Made by a program: the position numbers and the translations under genes. Below are positions 28,350 through 37,479 of a stretch of 64,000 nucleotides of DNA, piece after piece. Under the pieces are notes generated by a model. It made no database searches and had not been told where the DNA came from. It saw only the letters and a list, made by a program, of their open reading frames with translations. Numbering within the stretch: position 1 is the stretch's first letter; the number at the start of each line of letters is the position of its first letter. Source of the DNA: Borreliella chilensis (lineage in GTDB: Bacteria; Spirochaetota; Spirochaetia; Borreliales; Borreliaceae); contig CP009910.1 in the NCBI GenBank assembly GCA_000808095.1, positions 496,001 to 560,000 of the forward strand, read 5' to 3'.

Positions 28350-29330
28350 ATGTTGGAATTTGAAACTATTGATATAAATACGACCAAAAGTGAAAATTCA
28401 TCTCCAAAAGAGGTAGGATTTGTTGAAGATGTAATTATTGTAGGATCTGGTCCAGCGGGATTAACAGCTGGGATTTATTCTGTTATGAGCAATTATAAAA
28501 CTGTTATTTTAGAAGGTCCTGAGCCTGGAGGACAACTCACTACAACTACAGAAGTTTATAATTATCCTGGTTTTAAAAATGGAATAAGTGGTAGAGATTT
28601 GATGTTAAATATGAGAGAGCAAGTAGTAAATCTTGGGGCTAAATCTTTTCTTGAAACTGTTTTTTCTATAAAAAGGGAAAATGATATTTTTCACCTTTAT
28701 ACAAAAAATTATGTTTATAAAAGTAAAGCTGTTATTATTGCTGTGGGCTCAAAACCTAAAAAACTTGATACTCTTAAAAATTCGGATTTATTTTGGAATA
28801 AGGGTATTTCAGTTTGTGCGATTTGCGATGGTCATCTTTTCAAAGGTAAAAGGGTTGCAGTAATTGGTGGGGGTAATACTTCACTTTCAGAATCTATTTA
28901 TTTAAGCAAATTAGCGGATAAGGTTTATATTATTGTGAGAAAAGATTATCTTAGAGCTATTGCTATGTTAAGAGATAATGTTTCAAAGCTTCCAAATATT
29001 GAAATTTTGTATAATTCAGAAGCTGTAGAAGTAGATGGAAAAACTTCTGTTTCTTCGGTTAAGATTTTTAATAAAAAAGATAATATTGTTTATGAATTAG
29101 AAGTGAATGCTGTATTTATGGCTGTTGGATATAAGCCTAATACAGAATTTTTAAAGGGATTTTTAGATTTGGATGAAGAAGGGTTTATTATAACTAAAGA
29201 TTTTGTTAAAACAAGTGTTGATGGTGTTTTTTCATGTGGAGATGTTAGCAACAAGCTTTATGCTCAAGCCATTACTGCTGCTTCTGAAGGTTTTATTGCG
29301 TCTGTTGAGTTAAGAAATTTTTTAAAATAG
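28350..29330 (+). CDS. trxB: Thioredoxin reductase
   Basis: NADPH-dependent FAD enzyme that reduces thioredoxin. The 326-residue protein has the FAD-binding GSGPAGLTAGIY (about residues 33-44), the redox pair Cys156/Cys159 in VCAICDG, the NADPH-binding GGGNTSLSE and the C-terminal FAD motif SCGDVSNKLYAQA. About 25 residues precede the first conserved strand, slightly longer than usual. The SD is weak (GCAGG), so the start at ATG 28350 is less certain. It is convergent with rlmB. Confidence 0.95.
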   Translation: MLEFETIDINTTKSENSSPKEVGFVEDVIIVGSGPAGLTAGIYSVMSNYKTVILEGPEPGGQLTTTTEVYNYPGFKNGISGRDLMLNMREQVVNLGAKSFLETVFSIKRENDIFHLYTKNYVYKSKAVIIAVGSKPKKLDTLKNSDLFWNKGISVCAICDGHLFKGKRVAVIGGGNTSLSESIYLSKLADKVYIIVRKDYLRAIAMLRDNVSKLPNIEILYNSEAVEVDGKTSVSSVKIFNKKDNIVYELEVNAVFMAVGYKPNTEFLKGFLDLDEEGFIITKDFVKTSVDGVFSCGDVSNKLYAQAITAASEGFIASVELRNFLK

Positions 29331-29354
29331 TCTTTATTAAGATGCTTTTTGTTT

Positions 29355-29375
29355 TTAAATGAAGTTTTCATTTAA
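29355..29375. terminator. Possible terminator between trxB and rlmB
   Basis: TTAAATGAA (29355-29363) pairs with TTCATTTAA (29367-29375) around a 3-nt loop, followed on the plus strand by a T-rich stretch (to 29396). It lies between two convergent genes. The stem is nearly all A/T, so the call is weak. Confidence 0.4.
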
Positions 29376-29384
29376 TTTAAGTTT

Positions 29385-30125
29385 TTAGAGTAAATTTAAT
29401 TGTCTTTTAATTTCAAAAATTAAAATACCTGTGGACACAGAAACATTAAGTGAATCTATTTTGCCGCTAGTTGGGATTCGTATTAAAAAATCAGAATTTT
29501 CTTTTATTAGTTTATGTATACCTTTGCCTTCATTTCCTAAAATAAGTGCAATTTTTTTGTCGTTTATTTTGATTTTGTTTATATCTTGCCCTTTAATATC
29601 GCTAGCATATATCCAAAAGTCATTTTTTTTTAAAAAATTTATTGTGTTGTTTATATTGGCAACTGTTATTTTGTTTACATATTGACTTGCACCAGAGCTG
29701 GTGCGTAAAACTGTTGAATTGTCTTTTGCGCTATGTTTTTTAGTAGTAATAACAAGATCTATACTAAATTGTTCGGCTGTTCTAAGGATTGCCCCAAAGT
29801 TTTGGGGATCTTCTATTCCATCTAGAAGTAAAATAAGAGCATTTTCTTTTTTTTTAAGTGTTTCTAGTAAGTTTTCAAAATCTTTGGTTTGTATTTTGAC
29901 ATTTTTATTTTTTTCAAGTTTTAATTTTAATGCATATCCCCTGTGGTCTGTGTTTTTAACCATTTTGTCAAGTTCATTTGTGCTTATTTTTATTATTTTT
30001 ATATTTTGTTCTTTGGCTAGTCTTACAATTTCTTTAGTTTTTGAACTGGTTTTTGATATATAAAGTTCAAATCCTTTATTATTTTTAATGCTTTCAATAA
30101 TTGAATTGGCATGAGTTATATACAT
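29385..30125 (-). CDS. rlmB: TrmH/SpoU-family RNA 2'-O-methyltransferase (RlmB-like)
   Basis: The 246-residue SPOUT enzyme has motif 1 DPQNFGAILRTAEQF (about residues 106-120), motif 2 ALILGNEGKGIHKL and motif 3 IPTSGKIDSLNVSVSTG, the trefoil-knot SAM site. An N-terminal substrate-binding domain precedes it, as in RlmB, which methylates G2251 of 23S rRNA in E. coli; the exact target here is inferred. ATG 30125 follows dnaJ by 2 nt, so it is the last gene of the chaperone operon. Confidence 0.88.
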   Translation of the reverse strand: MYITHANSIIESIKNNKGFELYISKTSSKTKEIVRLAKEQNIKIIKISTNELDKMVKNTDHRGYALKLKLEKNKNVKIQTKDFENLLETLKKKENALILLLDGIEDPQNFGAILRTAEQFSIDLVITTKKHSAKDNSTVLRTSSGASQYVNKITVANINNTINFLKKNDFWIYASDIKGQDINKIKINDKKIALILGNEGKGIHKLIKENSDFLIRIPTSGKIDSLNVSVSTGILIFEIKRQLNLL

Positions 30126-30127
30126 TA

Positions 30128-31222
30128 TTATACCTTGAATAAATCTATTTCATCAGGATCTCTTAATTCTTTGCTTAAGTTTTCAAAAAGTTTGATAGCA
30201 TTAGAATTTAAATTTTTAGGTGTTTTTATTTTAGTGATTAATATTAAATTTCCAAACTTTTCGGTTTGAAGAATCGGCATTCCTGCATTTTTAATTAAAA
30301 TTTGTTCTTCATTTTCTATTCCTTTTGGAATTTGTATTTTAATCTCTTTTGAAGCGATCGTTTTTATTTTTACTTCTTTTCCAAGAGCCGCTTGAGTAAA
30401 GCTTATTGGGAGCACTGCATACAGATCTTTGCCATTTCTTTTAAATATTTTATGAGATCTTATTAATATTTTTACATAAAGGTCACCATATTCTTGGTTG
30501 TCTGGATTTACATTTCCTTTGCCTTTCATTTTTATTTGTTGGCTATTATCAATACCTGAGGGGATGTTTAATTCAATAGTTTCTTGTTTTGTAAGGCTTC
30601 CTTTTCCTTTGCAAGATTTACAAGGGTTTGATATTATTTTACCCTCACCACGGCATTTAGAACATGTTGTTGTAACTCTAAAAAATCCCCCGCCTTGGAC
30701 TACTCTTCCGCTTCCATTGCACATGTTACATATCGAAGGACTTGTCCCTTTTTCGGATTTTTTTCCAAGACAAGAATGGCAAAGTATTTGTCTTGTTATG
30801 TTTATATTATTTTTGTAACCAAAGTATGCATTTTCAAGGGATATTTCTATGTTGTATCCGACATCTTCACCTTTTGCATGTTTTCTGCTTTTTTCTTGTC
30901 CCTTATTCCCAGTAAAAAATGAATCGAAAATATCGCCAAAATCTTCGAAGATGTCTGAAAATCCACTAAATCCTCCTGAAAATCCTTCAAATCCACCCCC
31001 TTCAAAAGCGGAATGTCCAAATCTGTCGTATTTGGCTTTTTTATTGTCGTCTATTAAAATTTCATAAGCTTGAGTAGCTTCTTTAAAGATGGAAGCAGCT
31101 TCTTCATTCCCTTGATTTCTGTCAGGGTGATATTTAATTGCTATTTTTCTATACGCCTTTTTTATTTCATCTTTTGAGGCTCCTTTTGAGAGCCCCAAAA
31201 TTTCATAATAATCTTTTTTCAC
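30128..31222 (-). CDS. dnaJ: Chaperone DnaJ
   Basis: DnaJ delivers substrates to DnaK and stimulates its ATPase. The 364-residue protein has the J domain with His32-Pro33-Asp34, a Gly/Phe-rich linker (about 75-105), four CxxCxGxG zinc repeats ([32 protein letters not shown]) and the C-terminal substrate-binding domains. The first repeat has Lys in place of its last Gly. The start is GTG at 31222, sharing its G with the dnaK TAG stop. Confidence 0.97.
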   Translation of the reverse strand: MKKDYYEILGLSKGASKDEIKKAYRKIAIKYHPDRNQGNEEAASIFKEATQAYEILIDDNKKAKYDRFGHSAFEGGGFEGFSGGFSGFSDIFEDFGDIFDSFFTGNKGQEKSRKHAKGEDVGYNIEISLENAYFGYKNNINITRQILCHSCLGKKSEKGTSPSICNMCNGSGRVVQGGGFFRVTTTCSKCRGEGKIISNPCKSCKGKGSLTKQETIELNIPSGIDNSQQIKMKGKGNVNPDNQEYGDLYVKILIRSHKIFKRNGKDLYAVLPISFTQAALGKEVKIKTIASKEIKIQIPKGIENEEQILIKNAGMPILQTEKFGNLILITKIKTPKNLNSNAIKLFENLSKELRDPDEIDLFKV

Positions 31223-33129
31223 TATTTTTTATCCTCGTCAACAACTTCGTAATCAGCTTCTTTGCCCTCTTCGCTTGTATTGCTTTGGGTACTATTTTCA
31301 TGTTGGCTGCTTGCATTTTGCTGAGAAGAATCTTTATACATCATTTCAGCTATCTTGTAAGAAGCTTTTTGAAGTTCTTCTGTTTTAGATTTTATAAGTG
31401 CAATGTCTTCTTTTTCAAGACTTTCTTTTAATTCTTTTATTTTATTTTCAATAGCTTCTTTGTCTTCGCTTGAAATTTTTTCAGAATATTCTTTTAATGA
31501 TTTTTCTGTTTGATAAATTAAAGAATTAGCTGTATTTTTTGTTTCAATGTTTTCTTTTAATTTTTTATCTTCTTCTGCATGAGCTTCTGCATCTTTTACC
31601 ATGCGATCTATTTCTGATTCAGAGAGTCCTGATGATGATTCAATTCTAATTTTTTGTTCTTTTCCTGTTCCCATATCTTTTGCGGATACGTGAACTATTC
31701 CATTAGCATCAATGTCAAAGCTAACTTCAATTTGAGGTACTCCTCTTGGTGCTGCTGGTATTCCGTCAAGTATGAAATTGCCAAGTATTCTGTTTTGTGA
31801 TGCCATTTCACGTTCACCTTGAAGGACTTTAATATCAACAGAGGTTTGATTGTCAGCGGCTGTTGAGAATACTTGACTTTTTTTTGTAGGAATTGTGGTG
31901 TTTCGTTCGATAAGTTTGGTCATTACACCGCCTAGTGTTTCTATTCCTAATGATAGAGGAGTAACATCGAGGAGCACCATGTCTTTAGTTTCTCCAGTTA
32001 AAATGCCACCTTGAATAGCAGCTCCAATTGCAACGGCTTCATCTGGATTTACTCCTTTATTTGGTTCTTGTCCAAATATATCTTTTACAATTTTTTGAAT
32101 AGCAGGAATTCTTGTTGACCCACCCACAAGTATTACTTCATTTATATCAGAAGCTTTAAGTCCAGCATCTTTGATAGCTTTAAGGCATGGCTCTTTTGTT
32201 TTTTGGACCAAATTGTCTACCATTTGTTCAAATTTTGCTCTTGTTAGAGTATATTGCAAGTGTTTTGGTCCGTTTGCATCTGCTGTAATAAATGGAAGAT
32301 TTATTGTAGCTTCTTGAGCTCCTGAAAGCTCTATTTTAGCTTTTTCAGCAGCTTCTTTGAGTCTTTGAAGAGCCATTTTGTCGTTTGACAAATCAATAGC
32401 ACTTTCTTTTTTAAATTCTGAAATTAAATGCTTTATGATCTCATCGTCAAAATTATCCCCTCCAAGATGTGTATCTCCATTGGTTGACTTTACTTCAAAA
32501 ACCCCATCTCCAAGTTCTAGTATTGAAATATCAAATGTTCCTCCACCAAGGTCGTAAACAGCAATAATTTCTTCGTGTTTTTTTTCAATTCCATAAGCAA
32601 GAGCAGCAGCAGTTGGTTCGTTAACAATTCTTTTTACTTCAAGGCCCGCTATTTTACCAGCATCTTTTGTAGCTTGTCTTTGAGCGTCGTTAAAGTAAGC
32701 AGGAACTGTAATGACAGCTTCTGTAACTTTTTCACCTAAGTAGGCTTCTGCTGTTTCTTTCATTTTTGTAAGAGTTGCTGCTGAGATTTCAGGTGGTGAC
32801 ATTTGTTTTTTTATATTGGAAATGTTTACTCGTGCGTCGCCATTTAGGCCCTTTTCTATTTTATAAGGAACCATTTTTATTTCACCTGCAACCTCTTCAA
32901 ATCTTCTTCCCATAAATCTTTTAATAGAATAAATTGTATTTTCAGGGTTTGTAACCATTTGGTTTTTTGCAACTTGCCCCACAAGTCTTTCGCCCTTATT
33001 TGTGTAGGCAACAATAGATGGAGTAGTTCGTCCTCCCTCTGAATTTTGTATTACAACTGGTTTCCCATGCTCCATTATTGCCACACATGAATTTGTTGTT
33101 CCTAGGTCAATACCTATTATTTTACCCAT
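31222..33129 (-). CDS. dnaK: Chaperone DnaK (Hsp70)
   Basis: ATP-dependent Hsp70 chaperone. The 635-residue protein has the ATPase signatures [16 protein letters not shown] (start), [14 protein letters not shown] (about 198-211) and [17 protein letters not shown] (about 334-350), then the substrate-binding domain and an acidic, Ser/Gln-rich end (YEVVDEDKK). AGGAGG precedes ATG 33129. It is translated between grpE and dnaJ in one operon. Confidence 0.98.
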   Translation of the reverse strand: MGKIIGIDLGTTNSCVAIMEHGKPVVIQNSEGGRTTPSIVAYTNKGERLVGQVAKNQMVTNPENTIYSIKRFMGRRFEEVAGEIKMVPYKIEKGLNGDARVNISNIKKQMSPPEISAATLTKMKETAEAYLGEKVTEAVITVPAYFNDAQRQATKDAGKIAGLEVKRIVNEPTAAALAYGIEKKHEEIIAVYDLGGGTFDISILELGDGVFEVKSTNGDTHLGGDNFDDEIIKHLISEFKKESAIDLSNDKMALQRLKEAAEKAKIELSGAQEATINLPFITADANGPKHLQYTLTRAKFEQMVDNLVQKTKEPCLKAIKDAGLKASDINEVILVGGSTRIPAIQKIVKDIFGQEPNKGVNPDEAVAIGAAIQGGILTGETKDMVLLDVTPLSLGIETLGGVMTKLIERNTTIPTKKSQVFSTAADNQTSVDIKVLQGEREMASQNRILGNFILDGIPAAPRGVPQIEVSFDIDANGIVHVSAKDMGTGKEQKIRIESSSGLSESEIDRMVKDAEAHAEEDKKLKENIETKNTANSLIYQTEKSLKEYSEKISSEDKEAIENKIKELKESLEKEDIALIKSKTEELQKASYKIAEMMYKDSSQQNASSQHENSTQSNTSEEGKEADYEVVDEDKK

Positions 33130-33152
33130 ATCATAAACCTCCTATTTTCTAA

Positions 33153-33716
33153 TTAATTTTTACTTTGAGCAACTTTAACTTTTGCTGTTCTTAATATTCT
33201 GTCGTTGTAGCAATAACCTTTTTGGTATACTTCTACTATTTCTGGATTTTTAAGTCCTTCTTTCTCTTCAATGCTTATTGCTTCATGGCGACTTGGATCA
33301 AAGTTTTCCCCATTTTCTCCAAATTTTTTTAAATTATATTTTTTATCAAAGATTGATAGTATTTCGTTTTCAATCATACTGATTCCTGTTAATAGGGTGT
33401 CAAAATCTTTAGATTTGCTTGAAGAGTGAATAGCTCTTTCTAAGTTATCAAGAAAATTAACGACATCTTTCATTATGGTTTCATTTGCAAATTTAACAAA
33501 ATTGTCTTTTTCTTTTTCCAATCTTTTTCTGAAGTTTTCAAATTCTGCTTGTTTCCTTAAATACAAATCTTTAAGATTGGAGAGTTCGGTTTCAAGCTCG
33601 GTAATTTTTTTATCAGAATTTACCAAATTTGAGTTTTCTTTTTCTTGAGTTTTAGCATTTTTGTTGTCTTGTTTGCTGGTTTTTTCAGTTTCGTTTTTAG
33701 ATTCTTTTTTTTCCAT
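33153..33716 (-). CDS. grpE: Nucleotide exchange factor GrpE
   Basis: GrpE releases ADP from DnaK. The 187-residue protein has a charged N-terminal tail, a long helix ([20 protein letters not shown]) and the beta-domain at the end ([33 protein letters not shown]). AAAGGAGG lies just before ATG 33716. First gene of grpE-dnaK-dnaJ-rlmB. Confidence 0.97.
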   Translation of the reverse strand: MEKKESKNETEKTSKQDNKNAKTQEKENSNLVNSDKKITELETELSNLKDLYLRKQAEFENFRKRLEKEKDNFVKFANETIMKDVVNFLDNLERAIHSSSKSKDFDTLLTGISMIENEILSIFDKKYNLKKFGENGENFDPSRHEAISIEEKEGLKNPEIVEVYQKGYCYNDRILRTAKVKVAQSKN

Positions 33717-34102
33717 TTTTCCTCCTTTGATAAAGCATTTTATCTTTAAAGAAAATATTTTACAAATTTTTTTTCTTTTTAAAATTTATTAAAATTGATT
33801 CATTTTGATCATTTGTAAGGTATATATTCTTCTTAAATTTTCAATAATAGTGTTGTATTGATACATATTGTTGTTTTTCAGAATGGTTATGTGTATTTTT
33901 TTGTCAAAATAAAAAAAATCATTTTTTTTATTTATCAGAATATTTTTGCTCTCATTTTTGATTTTTGATTTTTGTTTTCTTTTAATGTGTTTATGGATAT
34001 TTATAATTTTAAGACTTTATTTAAAATATGCATGATCATTGGTTTTGTAGGACTTTAAAATTTTTTGTTGTAATTTTATTTGTTATTGCGTATTATTTAC
34101 CT
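33717..34102. other. Intergenic region between grpE and nadE
   Basis: A 386-bp divergent gap, very A/T-rich. Apart from the grpE promoter I see a TATAAT at 34002-34007 (possible -10 for nadE, with no good -35) and runs of GATTTTT at about 33955-33975. No convincing small gene was found; the in-frame ATG at 34028 upstream of nadE is discussed under nadE. Confidence 0.6.
33737..33765 (-). promoter_or_regulatory. Promoter of the grpE-dnaK-dnaJ operon
   Basis: On the minus strand TTGTAA (33765-33760) and TAAAAT (33742-33737) are 17 nt apart, and the AAAGGAGG of grpE follows within 15 nt. No CIRCE inverted repeat (TTAGCACTC-N9-GAGTGCTAA) was seen, so HrcA control is not supported. Confidence 0.5.
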
Positions 34103-35641
34103 ATGAAAATAGGCATTGCTCAAACAAAACATAGAGTTTTTGATTTTGATAAATGTATTGCTGATTTTAAAATGAATTATGATGAGGCTTTGCTAAGAGA
34201 ATCAGATGTTTTAGTTTTTCCTTCTATGTTTTTAAGTAAGACTAAGTATCGTGAGATGTTTGAACGTTCTAAATATTCTCAAAATATATGTAAGTTTATT
34301 GAATTTATAAAAGAACAAGTTGATGACAGCGTTTTGGTTGTTTTTGGTTATAGCGCTTATAAGCACGGCAAATTTGTAGATATTGTTTCTGTTGTTAATA
34401 ATCATAAAGTTGTTATAACTGTATCAGAATTTAATTCACCCAAGTTTTTTAGTTATAAGAACAATGTATTTGCTATATTAAATTTTGAGGATTCTTTATT
34501 GTTTGAGGAATCAAGTTTTAAATTTGATGAAGATTTAAAAAATACCCAGTACTTAATAATACCATCCAAATCTTATTTTACCAAGGAAAAGAATAATCTT
34601 AGATTGAAATTCTTTGAAAGAGTTGCTGTTGAAAATAATCTAGATGTTGTTTATTCGAATTTTTATGGAGCTGAAGATTCTGCAGTTTATGATGGGTTTA
34701 GTTTTTTTATTAATAGTTTTGGAAAGATAAAACAAGCTAAAGGATTTGAATTTGATTTTATATCTAATGATACATTTCAAGATTTGAAATTTGATACATG
34801 TAGTCAAGTTTTTGAAAAAATTATTTTAGCAATTTCTTTTGTTTTAAGAGAATATCTTTGTTTTTCGGGATTTTCCAAAGTTCATTTGGGGTTATCTGGA
34901 GGCATTGATTCTGCTCTTGTTGCTTGTCTTGCATGTTTTGCTTTGGGGGCTGAGAATGTTGTTGGAATTTCTATGCCTAGTAAATTTTCATCAGTAGATT
35001 CTATTTCAGATGCTAAAGAGCTTTCTAGAAAATTAGGTTTTAAATTGATTGAAATGCCAATAACAGACTTGTTTGAAATAAGCAGTAGATTTTTTGAAGG
35101 GCATTTTGATGTTAAAGGAGTTACCGAGGAGAATTTACAAGCAAGGTTAAGAGGAGTTTTATTAATGTCTTATAGTAATTCTCAAAACTCTTTACTTTTA
35201 AATACCGGTAATAAAAGCGAGATTGCAGTTGGTTATTGCACCCTTTATGGGGATACTTGTGGAGGAATTTCATTGATTGGAGATCTTTTAAAGACAGAAG
35301 TTTATGATATTGCTAAGTATATTAATGAAAAGTTTAACCAATACATTATTCCTGTTAATATTATTTTAAAAGAGCCTTCGGCTGAGTTAAGGTTTAATCA
35401 AAAAGATAGTGATCATCTTCCAAAATATGAAGTTCTTGATGCTATCTTAAAGAGATATTTGCTTGATAGTGAACCTGTAGATTCAATTTATTTGTATTTT
35501 GGGAAAAATATGGTCGATAAAGTTTTAAATCTTTATTTTAGAAGTGAATATAAAAGAAGACAGGGAGCTTCCATAGTTAAAATTTCTAAAAAAACCTTTG
35601 GGTTTGAACTTTCAATTCCTATTTTAAATAGTATGGTTTGA
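34103..35641 (+). CDS. nadE: NAD synthetase with degenerate glutaminase domain
   Basis: NadE makes NAD from nicotinate adenine dinucleotide. The frame is open from ATG 34028, but the family begins MKIGIAQTKHRVFDFD at ATG 34103 (512 residues); neither has a good SD. The C-terminal synthetase domain is intact: the ATP pyrophosphatase loop is SGGIDS at 265-270, with LLLNTGNKSEIAVGYCTLYGD and the PSAEL segment later. The N-terminal nitrilase-type domain (about 1-245) keeps the fold but by eye alignment has Ser41, Glu109 and Phe128 where the catalytic Glu, Lys and Cys normally sit. It may therefore use free ammonia. Confidence 0.9.
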   Translation: MKIGIAQTKHRVFDFDKCIADFKMNYDEALLRESDVLVFPSMFLSKTKYREMFERSKYSQNICKFIEFIKEQVDDSVLVVFGYSAYKHGKFVDIVSVVNNHKVVITVSEFNSPKFFSYKNNVFAILNFEDSLLFEESSFKFDEDLKNTQYLIIPSKSYFTKEKNNLRLKFFERVAVENNLDVVYSNFYGAEDSAVYDGFSFFINSFGKIKQAKGFEFDFISNDTFQDLKFDTCSQVFEKIILAISFVLREYLCFSGFSKVHLGLSGGIDSALVACLACFALGAENVVGISMPSKFSSVDSISDAKELSRKLGFKLIEMPITDLFEISSRFFEGHFDVKGVTEENLQARLRGVLLMSYSNSQNSLLLNTGNKSEIAVGYCTLYGDTCGGISLIGDLLKTEVYDIAKYINEKFNQYIIPVNIILKEPSAELRFNQKDSDHLPKYEVLDAILKRYLLDSEPVDSIYLYFGKNMVDKVLNLYFRSEYKRRQGASIVKISKKTFGFELSIPILNSMV

Positions 35642-36071
35642 AATTATGGGTAGGGTTTAGTTTTTCTAAAAGGCGGTCTTTAAAAAGATATATCTATTAT
35701 TTGTATTGAAAATGATATGGACTTTGAATTCAAGAACTGGAGAAAGGAAATTCGTCTCAGAAGCTTTTTCTTAAGCTATTTCTTAATTCTAATTAGATCT
35801 TAAAATTTGAATCAAAGGGTAGTGTTTTTGGAATTTATGAAATGCATTTATATTAGAGAAAAGATCTTATGCTTGATAAATTTTATCATTTTTTTCTATT
35901 TAGTAGCTGAGTCTGTGAGATTGAAAATAAAAAAATGTAATTATGGATATTGATGATTTTTACATTACTTTTTTAGTAAAAGTCCTTATAACTTAGATTA
36001 TTTTGTTTTAGAGGGGATTTTTCAATTTTAGAATTTATTAATTTATTAATAATAAAAGAATAGAGATAAAA
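35642..36071. other. Gene-free region after nadE
   Basis: About 430 bp with no open frame over 60 codons. It holds the palindrome TGATAAATTTTATCA at 35874-35888 followed by seven T (a possible weak terminator for nadE), and an inverted repeat AATGTAA (35934-35940) / TTACATT (35960-35966) followed by six T. Neither is strong. I could not recognise a decayed gene. Confidence 0.5.
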
Positions 36072-36926
36072 ATGGATTGGGATTTTGAAAAAATTATATT
36101 TTTATTAAACGAGTCAACTAGGCTTGCATTAAGTGGTTGTGATAAATTAAGTTTAGATTTTAAATCTGATGGGTCTATTGTAACTCATATTGATAAGCAG
36201 ATTGAGCAATTTTTATCCAAAGAAATCAAAAGGCCCGGTAATTTTATTATTGGAGAAGAGACAATATCTACTCATGGAGAAGAGTATATCAAAGATGCGT
36301 TGATGTCAAAGAATACTTTTATTATTGATCCAATTGACGGAACTTCTCCTTTTGTAGCGGGCCTTCCTTCATATGGAATATCACTAGCGTATGCTAGTGG
36401 TGGCAAGATCATTGAGGGAGCTATCTCTCTTCCGTTAAGTGGTGAGTTTTTTATTACTTCTAAAGATAGTGTATTTTATGCTAAAAAAAACATTGGTAGC
36501 TATCCCTTAAAAAAAGATTTTCATAGGTTTATCTTTGCTAATTCTGAATGTTATAATGCCCACAGTTTGCTTGCAGTTTCAAAATCTGTTATAAAGTCGT
36601 TCGATCTTAATATTTCTTCTCATATTCACATTAATGGTTCTTGTGTTTATTCTTTTGCTAAACTTTTTACAGGCTCTTATAAGGCCTATTTTTCGTTTGT
36701 AGGACTTTGGGATATTGCTGCGTGTTTAGCTATTGGGGATAAGTTGGGGATGGTCGGTGAATTTTATTGTGGTAGTAAAATTACATTGGATATCTTAGAT
36801 TCAATGTACATTTTAGATTCTAATAATTATAAAAGATGGTCTTTGAAAGACTTTTTTATTTATTCTGATAATAAATCAACAATCGACATTGTGAGAAAGT
36901 TAGCAAATAAAAAATTTAATAAATAA
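36072..36926 (+). CDS. Inositol monophosphatase-family protein
   Basis: The 284-residue protein has the metal-binding motifs of the IMPase/CysQ/FBPase superfamily: IIGEE (about residues 57-61), DPIDGT with Asp86 and Asp89, and LWDIAA with Asp214. These bind two or three Mg2+ and hydrolyse a small phosphate ester such as inositol phosphate or 3'-phosphoadenosine phosphate; the substrate cannot be told. The motifs are intact, so it should be active. It stands alone after a long gap. Confidence 0.88.
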   Translation: MDWDFEKIIFLLNESTRLALSGCDKLSLDFKSDGSIVTHIDKQIEQFLSKEIKRPGNFIIGEETISTHGEEYIKDALMSKNTFIIDPIDGTSPFVAGLPSYGISLAYASGGKIIEGAISLPLSGEFFITSKDSVFYAKKNIGSYPLKKDFHRFIFANSECYNAHSLLAVSKSVIKSFDLNISSHIHINGSCVYSFAKLFTGSYKAYFSFVGLWDIAACLAIGDKLGMVGEFYCGSKITLDILDSMYILDSNNYKRWSLKDFFIYSDNKSTIDIVRKLANKKFNK

Positions 36927-36952
36927 TATATTTGAAAAGAATTTGAAACTTG

Positions 36953-37375
36953 TTATTTTTGTTTTGCAATTTTATTGTTATTAAATTCAATGTCAAGTGT
37001 TTTAATTAGCTTGTTTAAGGTCCAGCTTGAAAATTTTATGTAAAGCATTTTAATTGGATTTTTTGTATATTTTTTTAACACTTTTAACGACTCTATGTTC
37101 ATTAAAGCTATTATTTCTTTTAATGTTTTTGGTAAGTTGTTGAAAATCTTAGAACCAACCTTATGTCCTTCTAAAATGAAATTTTGAAGAATTATTTGAT
37201 CTTTTTTTTGCAGTCGTCTCATATATAACTTTAAAATACGCTCTTGCGATTTCATAATTTCTGAATTAATTTGCTCTTGTTTTTTAGAAATTTTTTTATT
37301 ATTTTCAATAATAGGTTTTTTAGGCAAAGATTTGTAAGGATTTGTTCCTGGAATGTAATTTTTAGGAATTTTCAT
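36953..37375 (-). CDS. Hypothetical protein, basic and helical
   Basis: I do not recognise this 140-residue protein. It is Lys/Ile/Asn-rich, starts with a Pro-containing segment (MKIPKNYIPGTNPYKSLPKK) and is predicted by eye to be mostly helical, without signal peptide or membrane helix. A good AGGAG lies 8 nt before ATG 37375, supporting translation. It is flanked by the IMPase gene (convergent) and an unknown gene (divergent). Confidence 0.75.
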   Translation of the reverse strand: MKIPKNYIPGTNPYKSLPKKPIIENNKKISKKQEQINSEIMKSQERILKLYMRRLQKKDQIILQNFILEGHKVGSKIFNNLPKTLKEIIALMNIESLKVLKKYTKNPIKMLYIKFSSWTLNKLIKTLDIEFNNNKIAKQK

Positions 37376-37444
37376 CTATTTTGCTCCTATTTAACTAGCC
37401 AACTTATACATTTTATTATTTTTTTTGTTTTTATGCAATCAATA

Positions 37445-37473
37445 TTGATATTTTGATTTTTTATTATTAAAAT
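37445..37473 (+). promoter_or_regulatory. Promoter giving a possibly leaderless mRNA
   Basis: TTGATA (37445-37450) and TAAAAT (37468-37473) are 17 nt apart. The ATG of the next gene is at 37480, 7 nt after the -10 box, where transcription would be expected to start. No SD sequence is present between them. Confidence 0.5.
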
Positions 37474-37479
37474 CATCAT

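Noticed and set aside
30498..31431. Several plus-strand frames of 72-106 codons
   Set aside because: They are antisense to dnaJ and dnaK, have no SD and give Phe/Leu/Ser-rich products caused by the codon bias of the real genes.
33717..33800. CIRCE element for heat-shock control
   Set aside because: No TTAGCACTC / GAGTGCTAA inverted repeat could be found upstream of grpE.
34028..34102. 25-residue hydrophobic N-terminal extension of NadE
   Set aside because: NadE is cytoplasmic and the family starts at the ATG 34103; the extension is encoded by A/T-rich intergenic DNA. Both starts lack an SD, so some doubt remains.
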